From Gammaproteobacteria bacterium (GTDB lineage Bacteria > Pseudomonadota > Gammaproteobacteria > Steroidobacterales > JABDKV01): a stretch of 6,264 nt of DNA. Location of the stretch: contig JAOTXR010000136.1 of NCBI GenBank assembly GCA_029862285.1, positions 1 through 6,264 on the forward strand, in the 5' to 3' direction. Of this stretch, positions 1 through 6,264 are shown one piece after another. The notes under the pieces are model-generated. The model searched no databases. It was given only the letters and a program-made list of their open reading frames with translations, and had not been told where the DNA came from. Position 1 is the stretch's first letter, and each line of letters begins with the position of its first letter. A program made the position numbers and the translations under genes.

Positions 1-151
1 CCAGCAACGCGGCATAGCCAAAGGCGAAAACGGCAAAGACAATTACCGGGAGCAATGCGTACACGACATTGCGCATGATAGCGTCGACACTCGCGCCGCT
101 GGCCACGTGTGGTGACGATGCGATTTCCAGTGTTTTTCCGCGGCGGCTCAA
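1..151 (-). CDS. rnfD: RnfD, membrane subunit of the Rnf electron transport complex (N-terminal 50 residues only; cut by window edge)
   Basis: RnfD is an integral membrane subunit of the Rnf (Rsx) ion-translocating ferredoxin:NAD+ oxidoreductase; in the known family it carries a covalently bound FMN further along the protein, outside this window. The visible N-terminus has the family's opening pattern: a short polar start, then EIASSPHV (residues 9-16), then DAIMRNVVYALLPV (23-36), running into a first hydrophobic segment at about residues 29-50. I chose the TTG at 151-149 as start. It is preceded by GAGGG (163-159) with a 7-base spacing, it is the nearest in-frame start codon, and it gives the N-terminal length expected for RnfD. 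The next in-frame ATG (residue 26) would remove the conserved SSPH segment. The start overlaps the rnfC stop by four bases, so translation is probably coupled. The C-terminal part lies beyond base 1, so its flavin site cannot be checked. Identity is fairly sure; the exact start is less so. Confidence 0.86.
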   Translation of the reverse strand, partial: MSRRGKTLEIASSPHVASGASVDAIMRNVVYALLPVIVFAVFAFGYAALL

Positions 152-1503
152 TGCGTGGCCCTCGTTTTTCGCACCATTTTTTTGGCCACGCGGAAATATT
201 GGACCAGCGGGATATGCGATGGGCACACATAGGTGCAAGAGCCACACTCAAAGCAATCGAACAGGTGAAACTGGTCAGCCATGCGGTCGTAGACTTCCTG
301 TTTCGCCAGCAGACCCAGTTGTGACGGGTTCAAAAAAACCGGGCAGGCATCGACACAACGTGAGCAACGGATGCAGGGGTAGACTGTGCGCCCGACGATT
401 TCTTCAGTCTCGCGAGTAGTGAAAGCCAGAATGCCCGATGTACCCTTGGTAACCGGTATATCCAGGTTCGACACGGCCGGCCCCATCATCGGCCCACCCA
501 TGAAGACCCGGGTGACTTCCGGGTCGGCGCCACAGGCTTCAAGGGCGAATCGTACCGGTGTGCCGATGGGAATAAGGTAATTGCCTTTCTTTTCCACGCC
601 GGGTCCTGCAATTGTGATGACCCGTTCCTGGATTCCGCGGCCATGTGGTAACAGTCTGCCGATTTCGGCCGTCGTTGCGACATTGGTGCAAAGCACGCCG
701 ACATCGATCGGCAATCCGCCCTGGGGTACTTCGCGACCGAGCAAAGCCTTGATGAGGATCTTCTCCGCTCCCTGGGGATATTTGACCTTTAGTACGGCAA
801 CCGAAACCGGCAGATCGGCTGGCAGCATCCGTTCCAGCGTTGTAATTGCGTCGCGTTTGTTTGCCTCGACGGCAATAACGGTCTTGGCAGCTTTGGTAGC
901 ATTGATCAGATAGCGGATGCCGGAATATATATCCGCGGTTTGCTCCAGCATGACCCGATGATCGGTGGTCAGGTACGGTTCGCACTCCACACCGTTAATA
1001 ATGAGTGTCTCGACATGCTTGTCGTCCGGGAAACGCAGTTTTGCGTGGGTCGGGAATGCGGCGCCACCCAAACCCACGATGCCGGCGTTTTGTATTGCCG
1101 TCATGATCTCGGTTGCTGATGCGGTTGCCAGATCACAGGGTTCACCGTCGTCAATTTCCTGGGTCGATGCAGGCAGCGGCTCGATAAACACACTCTCAAC
1201 CATCTCGCCGCTTATTGTTGGTGCCAGGTCGATCTTTTGCACTACGCCGGAAACCGGTGCATGCATCGCCACCGACATGAAGCCATCTGGTGTAGCAATG
1301 GTCTGACCGCGGGCGACTTCCTGCCCCGCCCGGACCACCGCCACGGCAGGGGCACCGAGGTGCTGACGCAAAGGCACGATCAATACCGGCGCAAACGGAA
1401 ACTGACGAATTGCCAGACCGCAGGTATCGTCTTTGTGATCCCGTGGATGTATTCCGTGGCGAAAACTCGGGCCACCCAGCGCAGTGTCCAGAATCCCGGT
1501 CAT
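148..1503 (-). CDS. rnfC: RnfC, NADH/FMN-binding iron-sulfur subunit of the Rnf complex
   Basis: RnfC is the peripheral cytoplasmic subunit of the Rnf complex. In the known family it binds FMN and NAD(H), resembles the Nqo1/NuoF subunit of complex I, and passes electrons between NAD(H) and the rest of the complex. The 451-residue product has the expected layout. An N-terminal biotinyl/lipoyl-like beta region lies at about residues 30-110 (HAPVSGVVQKID at 81-92). The nucleotide/flavin domain follows, with GLGGAAFPTHAKL (144-156) and NGVECEPYLTTDHR (170-183). A SLBB-like region lies at about 290-345 (ITIAGPGVEKKGNYLIPIGTP). The C-terminus holds two [4Fe-4S] motifs, C377-C380-C383-C387 and C417-C420-C423-C427. 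It lacks the long Ala/Lys-rich tail of the E. coli protein and is the compact size seen in many other bacteria. The ATG start has an AGGA 10 bases upstream. It lies 26 bases after the oxidoreductase stop and overlaps rnfD, which fits a single transcript. Identity is clear. Confidence 0.96.
   Translation of the reverse strand: MTGILDTALGGPSFRHGIHPRDHKDDTCGLAIRQFPFAPVLIVPLRQHLGAPAVAVVRAGQEVARGQTIATPDGFMSVAMHAPVSGVVQKIDLAPTISGEMVESVFIEPLPASTQEIDDGEPCDLATASATEIMTAIQNAGIVGLGGAAFPTHAKLRFPDDKHVETLIINGVECEPYLTTDHRVMLEQTADIYSGIRYLINATKAAKTVIAVEANKRDAITTLERMLPADLPVSVAVLKVKYPQGAEKILIKALLGREVPQGGLPIDVGVLCTNVATTAEIGRLLPHGRGIQERVITIAGPGVEKKGNYLIPIGTPVRFALEACGADPEVTRVFMGGPMMGPAVSNLDIPVTKGTSGILAFTTRETEEIVGRTVYPCIRCSRCVDACPVFLNPSQLGLLAKQEVYDRMADQFHLFDCFECGSCTYVCPSHIPLVQYFRVAKKMVRKTRATH
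159..163 (-). promoter_or_regulatory. Ribosome binding site deciding the TTG start of rnfD
   Basis: On the minus strand GAGGG lies 7 bases before the TTG at 151-149, inside the last codons of rnfC. It supports a TTG start that overlaps the rnfC stop codon. No ATG or GTG in that frame lies close to it. Confidence 0.6.
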
Positions 1504-1513
1504 TGTCGTGTTG

Positions 1514-1517
1514 TCCT
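1514..1517 (-). promoter_or_regulatory. Probable ribosome binding site of rnfC
   Basis: On the minus strand an AGGA lies 10 bases before the rnfC ATG, within the 26-base gap after the preceding gene's TAG. It is a weak, slightly distant Shine-Dalgarno, but it is the only one in the gap. The gap shows no terminator hairpin or promoter, so rnfC is most likely transcribed together with the upstream oxidoreductase gene. Confidence 0.5.
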
Positions 1518-1529
1518 GATCGCGTTCAT

Positions 1530-1781
1530 CTAGTTTTTCTTTTCACCACGCTTGATCCACTTGGCGATGTCTTTGTCGCTGCGATCCCGCGGTAATCCCG
1601 GATGGATTATTTCGGCCGTGCATTTTTCGGCGGCCTTGACCAGGTCGCGATAGGGCCCGCCCTCAGGGTTCTTGATAATCGCCAGACCGGCGTCGTTGTA
1701 GGCAAAAATATCCGGGTTGATGTCGATGCACTCATCGCACGATGTGCACTCTTCGGTTTCGAGCCACGGTGCCATGTACTC
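1530..1781 (-). other. C-terminal single-cluster [4Fe-4S] ferredoxin-like domain of the PFOR-like protein
   Basis: Residues 1486-1568 read as a small ferredoxin: WLETEECTSCDECIDINPDI (1491-1510) supplies C1497, C1500 and C1503. KCTAEIIHPG (1538-1547) supplies the remote fourth ligand C1539. This is the CxxCxxC ... C spacing of monocluster ferredoxins in which the second cluster site is lost. The usual Pro next to the last Cys is Thr here. It is probably an electron acceptor or donor carried by the oxidoreductase itself. The cluster type is inferred from cysteine spacing alone. Confidence 0.8.
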
Positions 1782-4700
1782 ACCGCTGACTGGTGCTGCG
1801 GCGGGTGCCGCCGCCGCTGGGCTGACAGCAGTGGCAGGCTCGGTGGCCGGCGTTGCTGTTGCGGTCGTGGTAGCTGCAAGCGCATCGGCGAGACCGGTGA
1901 CACCGGCGTCACCAGCCAGGTCCATCAATCCGGCGGTAATCTTGCTGACTACTTCCTGGCGGATCCGCGATTCCAGTTCTTCGTCTTCCGGTGCTGCCTC
2001 GGTAGTGTCGGCAGCCAGCGCCTTAAGCATAATCCAGAAGTCACGCCGTTCTTCAGTCGACCGCACCATCGGTTCTGCAACCAGGAGCCTGCCGAGGTTT
2101 CGTTTGGCATCGAGGGCCCAGATATAGGGCACTCTTTCCTCGCGGTCATCTTCGTCGAGGTCGATATACTCGGCCAGCGGCACCATGTCTTCGTGCCAGG
2201 CATCGCGCGGAATTTTTCTAAAGTGCTTACGGAAACGGGTTTCTGTGACGGCGAAATCTGCAAAGGTTGTCGGCAGCTCCATCGTTTTTTCGCGGCCCTT
2301 GTCGATATATTTAATGGTTGCGACCGGCCAGTCACGATTCATCATCGGGTTGCCGTCGAGGTCGAAGCATTCCGCCGGTGTCTTGCCGCGGTCAGGATCG
2401 TAGCGGAACAGCGGATAGGCACGCGATTCGACGACCAGTTTGGCCTGATGATTGCCCATGTCATCACCGATACCATGTTCCGGCTGACATGACGTATACA
2501 GGTTAAATAACGCAGGGCGACGTGACATCAAACCCTGTACAAAGCCTTCGATCATGTGATTGGAATAGGCCATCGTGCTCTGCAACACATATGTCGTGCG
2601 ATGCGCCATGGCAATGAGCCCGATCTCTTTGCGGATTTCCTGCTTGCCCTTTATGGCCTTGCCGAACTGCGCCATATCGGAAACCTGGCCATAAAAACCG
2701 GAAGTGCATGCCTGGCCACCGGTATTTGAGTAGACCTGCGTATCGACTACAAAAACCTTTACCGGCTTGCCCGACATCATCGCGCGCGAGAGATTTTGAA
2801 AACCTATGTCGTACATCGCGCCATCGCCGCCGACAGCGACTACCGGCGGACACAAATGGAATTCTTCGTCGGAAAAGTCCTCCCAGCCAAAGTAACGGAA
2901 CTGCTCGTCGTGTACAGCCGGTTCGTACTTGCCGGCCAATTCCAGTTCGGCAACGCGAATTGCTTTGAATCCCTCGGCCATCTTGGCCATGTGGCCCTCG
3001 AATACACCCATGGCGACCGATACGCTGTCCTGAAACAGATGATTCGCCCAGGGGAAAGGATAGGGGTTAAAGGGAAAAGTACTGCCCCACACAGAAGTGC
3101 AACCCGTGGCATTGAGCATGCCCAGGCTTGCCCGGCCGTTACCGGTTATACCCTTGGTGTAATTCCAGCGCAGGGTTTCCAGGCTGTTGATCAGGCCGGT
3201 CATGTGTTTTAGCCATTCGCGATCAATGGGTTCGGCTTCGTGCGTCTGTTCGATCCGCTTGGCAATGGAGGCAAGCGTCAGGTCGCCGTCTTGTTGCGAC
3301 AACATTGCGGCGATCTCATCGGCATCGCCAAGATCTATTTCATGGACCAGCTTCAGTTGCACGTGTCGCTTGAGCTTGGCGATCAGCTCGTCGAGTGTTC
3401 TTACATGTGCCGTAACCCGTGGCTGCATCAGCGATTCTGCCGTGGCAACGAAGAGATGCATCACGGTTTTTTCCGAACAACCGAGACAGGCACCGTCACC
3501 GCTGGAAAACGGCAGATAGGCCCCCTTATTAAGGAGTATTGTTTCCAGCGCGCCGATACCTTCCTCCAGATCGTCGACACGAATGAATTTTTCCGGTGTG
3601 TTTGGCAGATCGAGCCAGAAATCCCAGTTCCTCTGCAACGCCTCAATAGTGCTATCGGTCTGTGTGACGGGACGCAGCGCATCGTCATCGCAGACTTCGA
3701 CGCACTCCATGCAGCCCTTGCAGGTGTACGGATCGACGGTAATGCTGAGCAAACCACCATTGCCGGACTGTTTCTTTTCCGGCTGGGTGAAGTAGGGGCG
3801 TGACAGGGCAAACTGGAAGTCGCCCAGCTCTGCCCGGAACGCCTCGAACTCGCTGTGTAGTTGTTCGCGACCACCGTTGACGGCGGCATCGTCGTTTATC
3901 GTCACCTCTATAGCAGCGTCAATCAGTTCCTCTACCGGGGCAGTCTCATCGGCTTCCTGTAACAGCTTGCGTAGTACCGTCTCCATACGGCGTATTGCAG
4001 CGGGCAGCATTTCCACCGCTTCGCCTTTCTTGCGCAGCCGTTGCACCACTGTCTCCAGTACCTGGCCAACGTCGTTGACCAGCCCGGGGATGGCAGTATC
4101 GGGGCAGACCGTGTAGCAGTCACCGCAGGCAGTGCAATTCTCGGGTATCCATTCCGGATGTTCGAAACGAATGGACGTCATGTCGCGGAAATGCGCAGAT
4201 ACCGCCGGCATCAGACTCATGCTCATGAAGGGATCGGCCTCGACATCATTGCCCTTGCCCTGTGCATAGAGGCTGCCTGTCTGACTCCAGAAACGATGAA
4301 TATCAGCGCTGGCCGATTCACTCTGCGGGCGGCGTTTGACCATGACAGGCACCGCTGTGTGACCATTGCCTTTGCGCTCGTCTTTGCCGAGCGGCATTTC
4401 CGTTACGGCCCGAATCTCTTCAAAGCCGCGCTTGACCACGCGCATGTTGTCTTCGACCACCCGCGCACCCTTTGAGCCAAACTTGTGTTGCAGCTGCTCG
4501 CGTATCGCAGCCAGTAGCGATGCCTCGCTCAGCCTGTGCTTTTTCAGTAGCGGCGAAGTTGCGAAGAATGCCCCCTGGAAGGCTATACCCTGCATGCGTA
4601 ACTGCAGTTCCGGATCGGTAGCCTCGTCGCGCGCGATACTGAAAGCATCCACGTAATAGACCTGGATTTTCTTTTCGACAATGGTCTTGCGATATTCGAG

Positions 4701-6264
4701 CGGGATGTTGCGCCAGAATTCATCGGCCGATTTTGCATCGCTTTGCATTACCAGGATGCCGCCTTCGGTCAACCCGGCTACCGCGTTGGTATGGCTGAAC
4801 ACATTCGGGTCAGGCGACAGGACGACGTCGACATAGTGAAACTCACAGTTGATACGAATCGGTTCCGGCGCAGCCGCCAGGTAATAGCTGGTTGGCTGGC
4901 CTTTCTTTTCCGAACCGTATTTCGGATTGGCCTTGACGTGATAGCCGAGCAGGTCAAACAGAGTCATCGCCAGATTTTTGCCGGTGGTGATTGCACCCCA
5001 GCCACCGACCGAGTGCATGCGTACGGTGATGCTGTCTTTGGGCATCAGGTTGGGGTTCTCGGAGCCTTTGACCGCCAGCCCCGCGACATGCGGATAGGCG
5101 TCGGTGACCGTTTGCTGATAAACCTTCTGTGTCGGTGTCAGCGCCGTCTTGCGTACAAAATCGATGGATAAGTAGAACAGGCGTTTCTGATCGCCGTCGG
5201 GCAACATGTTCTCGATCGCGCCGACGATGCCTTCGGGCTGCAGGTCGCGGCTGCCCAGGCCAAAGGAACCGGAATACAGCTCTGGCAGGTCTTTAAGCGA
5301 TTTGTAAGTGGCCAGGTCCGGATACGCCGCCGCCTTTTTGTTGCGGCCGTTTTCCAGGCATTTTGACAACGTCGCCCGTACTTCGCGCATCAGTGGCAAG
5401 TCGACCGCCAATGGTTGATCGACGCGTTCAAGGACGGCGACACCCTTTTTGCCTTTCAGTATTTCGCCCAGTAAATCGGCCGGAAACGGACGGAACACGG
5501 TGAGATTGACCACGCCGACTTTGATACCGCGCTCAGTACGCATGTAATCGGCAACCGCTTCGGCGCTGGTAATCAGACTGCCCTGGCCGAGAATGAGGTA
5601 ATCGGCATCGTCGGCCCGGTAGGTCTGGACGCGCGCATACTCGCGCCCGGTGAGACGGGCAAATTCGGCGAATGCTTCGTCGGTCAGTTCTGCGACGTGA
5701 TCGAAGAAAAACGGGCGCTGCGCCGCCACGCTCTGCATGTAGGAATCCTGGTTTTGCACCACGCCCGCCATCAGCGGCTCGTCAACATTCCACAGTTCGG
5801 GTATGCGCCGCCGTTTGTCGCCATAAATGATCCGTTGCGCGGGTGTCGGTGTATCGATGATGTCCGCCGGTGTGCCAAGGAACTCGGCAATCAGTTCCCG
5901 CTCGGGGATCATCAACGACTCGATTAAATGAGTTGTGAGAAAACCGTCCTGCCCGACGATGCCAGGTGTTAGCGCCAGCTCGGCGACGCGGTGGGCGATA
6001 ATATTGAGGTCTGCAACGCCCTGTGCATTCTTGGCGAACACCTGGAAGAAGCCGGTATCGTCGACACAGTGATAGTCGTCGTGACCTGCATGGACATTGA
6101 GCGTTGCTTTGGTCATGGCGCGACAGCCCATGTTCAACACGTAGGTCAGCCGTTTGCCGACTGCGGCATAAAGCGACTCGTGCATATAGGCGATGCCCTG
6201 GCCGGAGGAAAAATTCGCGGCACGCAAACCGGTCATCGCAAGACCCGCGGTGACCGCCGCGGCG
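1530..6264 (-). CDS. Large pyruvate (2-oxoacid):ferredoxin oxidoreductase-like protein (NifJ/PFOR type) with C-terminal ferredoxin-like module; N-terminus outside window
   Basis: PFORs interconvert a 2-oxoacid plus CoA with acyl-CoA, CO2 and reduced ferredoxin, using thiamine diphosphate and [4Fe-4S] clusters in the cytoplasm. Residues are numbered from the Met at 6236. That Met is internal: the frame stays open for nine more codons to the window edge, and about 70-90 family residues, including the usual YPITP region, are missing. Visible in order are: end of domain I (1-120; DGFLTTHLIE at 97-106); domain II (205-345); gamma domain (400-600; HSVGGWGAITTGKNLA at 408-423); two [4Fe-4S] motifs (C701-C704-C707-C711 and C839-C842-C845-C849); and the ThDP domain. 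The ThDP domain has GGDGAMYDIGF (1136-1146) and DTQVYSNTGGQ (1165-1175). The proximal-cluster cysteines are C917, C920, C1046 and C1250. A Thr/Ala/Pro linker (1452-1485) and a ferredoxin-like domain follow. At over 1,575 residues it far exceeds the usual PFOR length of about 1,200. The extra length is two inserts and the tail. The substrate is unproven; pyruvate is the default guess. Confidence 0.93.
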   Translation of the reverse strand, partial: AAAVTAGLAMTGLRAANFSSGQGIAYMHESLYAAVGKRLTYVLNMGCRAMTKATLNVHAGHDDYHCVDDTGFFQVFAKNAQGVADLNIIAHRVAELALTPGIVGQDGFLTTHLIESLMIPERELIAEFLGTPADIIDTPTPAQRIIYGDKRRRIPELWNVDEPLMAGVVQNQDSYMQSVAAQRPFFFDHVAELTDEAFAEFARLTGREYARVQTYRADDADYLILGQGSLITSAEAVADYMRTERGIKVGVVNLTVFRPFPADLLGEILKGKKGVAVLERVDQPLAVDLPLMREVRATLSKCLENGRNKKAAAYPDLATYKSLKDLPELYSGSFGLGSRDLQPEGIVGAIENMLPDGDQKRLFYLSIDFVRKTALTPTQKVYQQTVTDAYPHVAGLAVKGSENPNLMPKDSITVRMHSVGGWGAITTGKNLAMTLFDLLGYHVKANPKYGSEKKGQPTSYYLAAAPEPIRINCEFHYVDVVLSPDPNVFSHTNAVAGLTEGGILVMQSDAKSADEFWRNIPLEYRKTIVEKKIQVYYVDAFSIARDEATDPELQLRMQGIAFQGAFFATSPLLKKHRLSEASLLAAIREQLQHKFGSKGARVVEDNMRVVKRGFEEIRAVTEMPLGKDERKGNGHTAVPVMVKRRPQSESASADIHRFWSQTGSLYAQGKGNDVEADPFMSMSLMPAVSAHFRDMTSIRFEHPEWIPENCTACGDCYTVCPDTAIPGLVNDVGQVLETVVQRLRKKGEAVEMLPAAIRRMETVLRKLLQEADETAPVEELIDAAIEVTINDDAAVNGGREQLHSEFEAFRAELGDFQFALSRPYFTQPEKKQSGNGGLLSITVDPYTCKGCMECVEVCDDDALRPVTQTDSTIEALQRNWDFWLDLPNTPEKFIRVDDLEEGIGALETILLNKGAYLPFSSGDGACLGCSEKTVMHLFVATAESLMQPRVTAHVRTLDELIAKLKRHVQLKLVHEIDLGDADEIAAMLSQQDGDLTLASIAKRIEQTHEAEPIDREWLKHMTGLINSLETLRWNYTKGITGNGRASLGMLNATGCTSVWGSTFPFNPYPFPWANHLFQDSVSVAMGVFEGHMAKMAEGFKAIRVAELELAGKYEPAVHDEQFRYFGWEDFSDEEFHLCPPVVAVGGDGAMYDIGFQNLSRAMMSGKPVKVFVVDTQVYSNTGGQACTSGFYGQVSDMAQFGKAIKGKQEIRKEIGLIAMAHRTTYVLQSTMAYSNHMIEGFVQGLMSRRPALFNLYTSCQPEHGIGDDMGNHQAKLVVESRAYPLFRYDPDRGKTPAECFDLDGNPMMNRDWPVATIKYIDKGREKTMELPTTFADFAVTETRFRKHFRKIPRDAWHEDMVPLAEYIDLDEDDREERVPYIWALDAKRNLGRLLVAEPMVRSTEERRDFWIMLKALAADTTEAAPEDEELESRIRQEVVSKITAGLMDLAGDAGVTGLADALAATTTATATPATEPATAVSPAAAAPAAAPVSGEYMAPWLETEECTSCDECIDINPDIFAYNDAGLAIIKNPEGGPYRDLVKAAEKCTAEIIHPGLPRDRSDKDIAKWIKRGEKKN
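1782..1883 (-). other. Ala/Thr/Pro-rich interdomain linker of the PFOR-like protein
   Basis: Residues 1452-1485 consist almost only of Ala, Thr, Pro, Val and Ser, as in ATEPATAVSPAAAAPAAAPV (1464-1483). Such sequences act as flexible tethers in many multidomain proteins, for example the swinging lipoyl domains of 2-oxoacid dehydrogenases. Here the linker joins the enzyme body to the terminal ferredoxin-like domain. Confidence 0.8.
2712..2831 (-). other. Thiamine-diphosphate/Mg-binding motif region of the PFOR-like protein
   Basis: This segment encodes GGDGAMYDIGF, a spacer, and DTQVYSNTGGQ. It is the GDG-to-N pattern (D1138 to N1171, about 33 residues) that binds Mg-thiamine diphosphate, in the form typical of pyruvate:ferredoxin oxidoreductases. 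The cofactor site looks intact, so the protein is expected to be catalytically active rather than a degenerate electron carrier. Confidence 0.9.
3132..3449 (-). other. Helical insertion inside the ThDP domain of the PFOR-like protein
   Basis: In ordinary PFORs the third proximal-cluster cysteine (NATGC motif) follows the GACxGC pair by about 25 residues. Here C920 and C1046 are about 126 residues apart. The extra stretch, about residues 930-1035, is charged and mostly helix-forming (for example DELIAKLKRHVQLKLVHEID at 949-968) and contains no cysteines. I recognise no domain in it. The reading frame is continuous and the flanking motifs are intact, so it is an inserted segment and not a frameshift. 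The domain edges are approximate. Confidence 0.7.
3723..4103 (-). other. Long helical spacer between the two [4Fe-4S] motifs of the PFOR-like protein
   Basis: The segment between C711 and C839 is 127 residues, longer than the roughly 40-60 residues between the two cluster motifs of common PFORs (from memory of the family). It is rich in charged helical sequence such as VLETVVQRLRKKGEAVEMLP (726-745). The second motif that follows ends CD where ferredoxin-type motifs usually have CP. The extra length could form a docking surface next to the intramolecular electron wire; that is inference. Confidence 0.6.

Noticed and set aside
539..985. A 148-codon minus-strand frame within rnfC, and several shorter plus-strand frames nearby.
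   Set aside because: They overlap rnfC in other frames, show no recognisable domains, and the rnfC frame is intact with all its motifs.
1500..1529. A nine-codon minus-strand mini-ORF (MNAIRTTRQ) filling the gap before rnfC, with its TGA overlapping the rnfC ATG.
   Set aside because: It could be a leader peptide by position, but it has no ribosome binding site of its own that I can see, and a 9-codon frame in a 26-base gap is easily chance. Conservation in relatives would be needed to revive it.
1504..1529. A possible terminator or promoter between the oxidoreductase gene and rnfC.
   Set aside because: The 26 bases contain no stable hairpin with a T-tract and no convincing -35/-10 pair; the gap is too short for both a promoter and the rnfC ribosome binding site.
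1602..2492. A 296-codon open frame on the plus strand.
   Set aside because: It lies wholly antisense to the well-supported C-terminal part of the PFOR-like gene. Its translation looks like no family I know and has the Arg/Cys-rich composition of an antisense shadow in moderately GC-rich DNA.
6234..6236. The ATG at 6236 as the true start of the large oxidoreductase.
   Set aside because: The frame is open for nine more codons to the window edge with plausible PFOR domain I sequence (AAVTAGLA), and the family has about 70-90 residues before this point. The Met is internal.
6242..6263. A GC-rich imperfect inverted repeat (CCGCGGTGACCGCCGCGG) near the right edge.
   Set aside because: It lies within the coding frame and encodes ordinary Ala/Val/Thr residues. 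The symmetry is imperfect and such matches are common in GC-rich coding DNA.

Overview
The window is a dense stretch of bacterial genes, all on the minus strand and apparently one operon. It reads from the right edge to the left: a very large 2-oxoacid (pyruvate):ferredoxin oxidoreductase-like gene whose N-terminus lies beyond base 6264, then rnfC (complete), then the first 50 codons of rnfD, cut by the left edge. The only non-coding DNA is the 26-base gap between the first two genes. rnfC and rnfD overlap by four bases. I see no promoter, terminator, RNA gene, mobile element, CRISPR array or notable repeat. Plus-strand open frames lie antisense to these genes and are not supported as genes.

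GC content is moderate (mid-50s percent by eye), and coding density and Shine-Dalgarno-like sites are typical of bacteria. A proteobacterium, perhaps a gammaproteobacterium, is my best guess, but the sequence alone does not settle this. There is no sign of recent transfer inside the window.

How the genes fit together: the large enzyme carries all recognisable parts of a homodimeric-type PFOR. These are domain I (partial), domain II, the gamma domain, a ferredoxin domain with two [4Fe-4S] motifs, and a thiamine-diphosphate domain with the four cysteines of the proximal cluster. It also has extra helical insertions, and an Ala/Thr/Pro linker leading to an additional C-terminal [4Fe-4S] ferredoxin-like module. 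RnfC and RnfD belong to the Rnf complex, a membrane-bound, ion-translocating ferredoxin:NAD+ oxidoreductase. RnfC is the NADH/FMN-binding peripheral subunit and RnfD is a membrane subunit that carries covalent flavin. Placing a 2-oxoacid oxidoreductase with a built-in ferredoxin directly ahead of rnfC suggests an electron link between 2-oxoacid chemistry, a tethered ferredoxin, and the Rnf complex with NAD(H). The direction could be oxidative (energy-conserving NADH production) or reverse (ion gradient and NADH driving 2-oxoacid synthesis or other low-potential reductions). That link is inference; the domain content is read from the sequence.
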